A stretch of 64,000 bases of DNA from the NCBI RefSeq assembly GCF_004153445.1, contig NZ_SDQC01000001.1:682001-746000 (forward strand), read 5' to 3'. Position 1 is the stretch's first letter. Every line of letters begins with the position of its first letter. This DNA comes from Allopusillimonas soli (GTDB lineage Bacteria > Pseudomonadota > Gammaproteobacteria > Burkholderiales > Burkholderiaceae_B). The notes below the pieces were generated by a model. The model saw nothing but the letters and a program-made list of their open reading frames with translations, did not search any database and was not told the origin of the DNA. Below are positions 63,198 to 64,000 of the stretch, in pieces. Position numbers and translations under genes: made by a program.

Positions 63198-64000
63198 AGG
63201 GGCTGCTTAAGGAGCGCGCTGTATTTGTCATAGGTATTGGGATGCACCCTTATACCTTTCCCAATAAAAACAGCTTCGTGCCCATGGGGTTACGCGCTGT
63301 CAGGGAAGCACTGTGCGATGCGCAGATAGCCTGGGAGGCCGTTCAATCCGCCTATGTGGGGACGGCAGCCATAGGCATGGCTGCTGGAAGAGTGATGTTC
63401 CAGCATTTGGGCTCCACCGGACTACATGTAACGCAGGTGGAAAGCGCATCGGCATCGGGCTGTTCTGCTTTTCGACTTGGCTGCATGGACGTTGCTTCTG
63501 GCAATAACGACATCGTTCTAGCCATGGGGGTTGACAAGTTCGGTGATGGTAAGCGCGCTGCAAACAAGGATGGACTGCCTCGGCTTAGTCCCACCGCCAC
63601 CATCCCTGCAGTCAAGTTTGCACTGCTTGCGCGCGAATACCTAGAGCGCCATGGTTTGCCGGTGGAGGCTATGGCCAAAGTTGCAGTAAAAAACCATGGC
63701 AATGCAGCCATGAATCCATATGCTCAGTTCCGTAAACAACGCTCGCTGGAGCAGGTTTTGGCTTCGCCGAAAGTGGCTGGCGACTTCACTGTACAGCAAT
63801 GTTGTCCTCGCGGAGATGGCGCAGCCGCCGTCATTTTGGCATCGGGCTCTGCGCTTGATCGCTTGGGTTATCCGAAGCAGCGAGCAGTCCGCGTACTCGC
63901 CTCTGTAGCCAATAGCGAACGGAGAGGAACCAATCAAGAACCATCAGTTGTTGAAATGGTAAGAATGTCTTCCCAGCAAGCTTACGAGGAAGCCGGAATT
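63194..64000 (+). CDS. Thiolase-like protein (SCP-x/lipid-transfer type), 3' end cut by window
   Basis: The first 269 residues of a thiolase-fold enzyme, open to the last base. Residues shown include VFVIGIGMHPYTF, MGLRAVREALCDAQI, the nucleophile Cys90 in SASASGCSAFRLG, DIVLAMGVDKFGDG, VAVKNHGNAAMNP and CPRGDGAAAVILAS. It resembles the thiolases that work with DUF35 proteins, which cleave 3-ketoacyl-CoA or act by a retro-aldol route. Its second catalytic half (His and second Cys) is outside the window. It completes the beta-oxidation-like cluster. Confidence 0.9.
   Translation, partial: MKGLLKERAVFVIGIGMHPYTFPNKNSFVPMGLRAVREALCDAQIAWEAVQSAYVGTAAIGMAAGRVMFQHLGSTGLHVTQVESASASGCSAFRLGCMDVASGNNDIVLAMGVDKFGDGKRAANKDGLPRLSPTATIPAVKFALLAREYLERHGLPVEAMAKVAVKNHGNAAMNPYAQFRKQRSLEQVLASPKVAGDFTVQQCCPRGDGAAAVILASGSALDRLGYPKQRAVRVLASVANSERRGTNQEPSVVEMVRMSSQQAYEEAGI

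Overview
The window reads as chromosome of a heterotrophic, facultatively denitrifying betaproteobacterium, most like the Alcaligenaceae (Bordetella, Achromobacter and relatives). This is inferred from gene content: six Bug/TctC-type periplasmic binding proteins without membrane partners, many LysR and IclR regulators, iron-uptake genes of the Bordetella kind and short intergenic gaps. No rRNA, tRNA, CRISPR array, transposase or phage gene was seen, and no gap between genes exceeds 300 bases.

Layout. (1) 1-6211: the 3' end of narG, then narH, narJ, narI, a parvulin-type prolyl isomerase and narK, together a respiratory nitrate reductase operon. (2) 6470-16722: a dipeptide/opine-type ABC transporter (binding protein, two permeases, two ATPases) interleaved with a multi-subunit FAD/[2Fe-2S] amine or imino-acid dehydrogenase of the HcnABC/opine-oxidase kind, plus an opposing LysR gene. 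(3) 16753-20972: an asparaginase-like amidohydrolase with an altered active site, a Bug protein, a LysR regulator and a divergent TauD-like dioxygenase. (4) 21099-27975: a GlxA-type AraC regulator and cysteine hydrolase, a LysR and aldo/keto reductase, a fused ABC exporter, and a LigJ-like hydratase. (5) 28056-34262: Bug, LysR, Bug, an unusual two-domain metallophosphoesterase and an IclR regulator. (6) 34259-44259: iron uptake and one catabolic insert: a TonB receptor, an IclR/Bug pair, then sigma factor, anti-sigma, STN-containing TonB receptor and PepSY protein, with two Fur-box-like sites. (7) 44428-55846: Bug and FAH-family hydrolase under a GntR regulator, a thioesterase, an amidase with a branched-chain-type binding protein, a LysR and the LivMHGF transporter, and a TauE-type permease. 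(8) 55869-64000: a visibly more AT-rich acyl-CoA catabolic cluster: MaoC hydratase, class III CoA-transferase, NDP-forming acyl-CoA synthetase, acyl-CoA dehydrogenase and IclR, with divergent Bug, OB-fold/zinc-ribbon protein and the start of a thiolase.

How it fits together. Most of the window is a series of small catabolic modules, each joining a substrate-capture protein (Bug, Dpp or Liv type), one to four enzymes and one local regulator. Several regulators have a strong inverted repeat in the divergent gap next to them: 22103-22137, 23843-23859, 33324-33342 with 37490-37508, 46381-46539 and 61726-61745. The most unusual items are the metallophosphoesterase with an unassigned C-terminal half paired with a Bug protein, the dehydrogenase module with two FAD catalytic-type subunits, the asparaginase-like protein lacking the usual substrate-binding Asp, and one operator-like sequence found next to two different IclR genes. 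Functions are assigned from recognisable motifs and family resemblance; no database search was possible.
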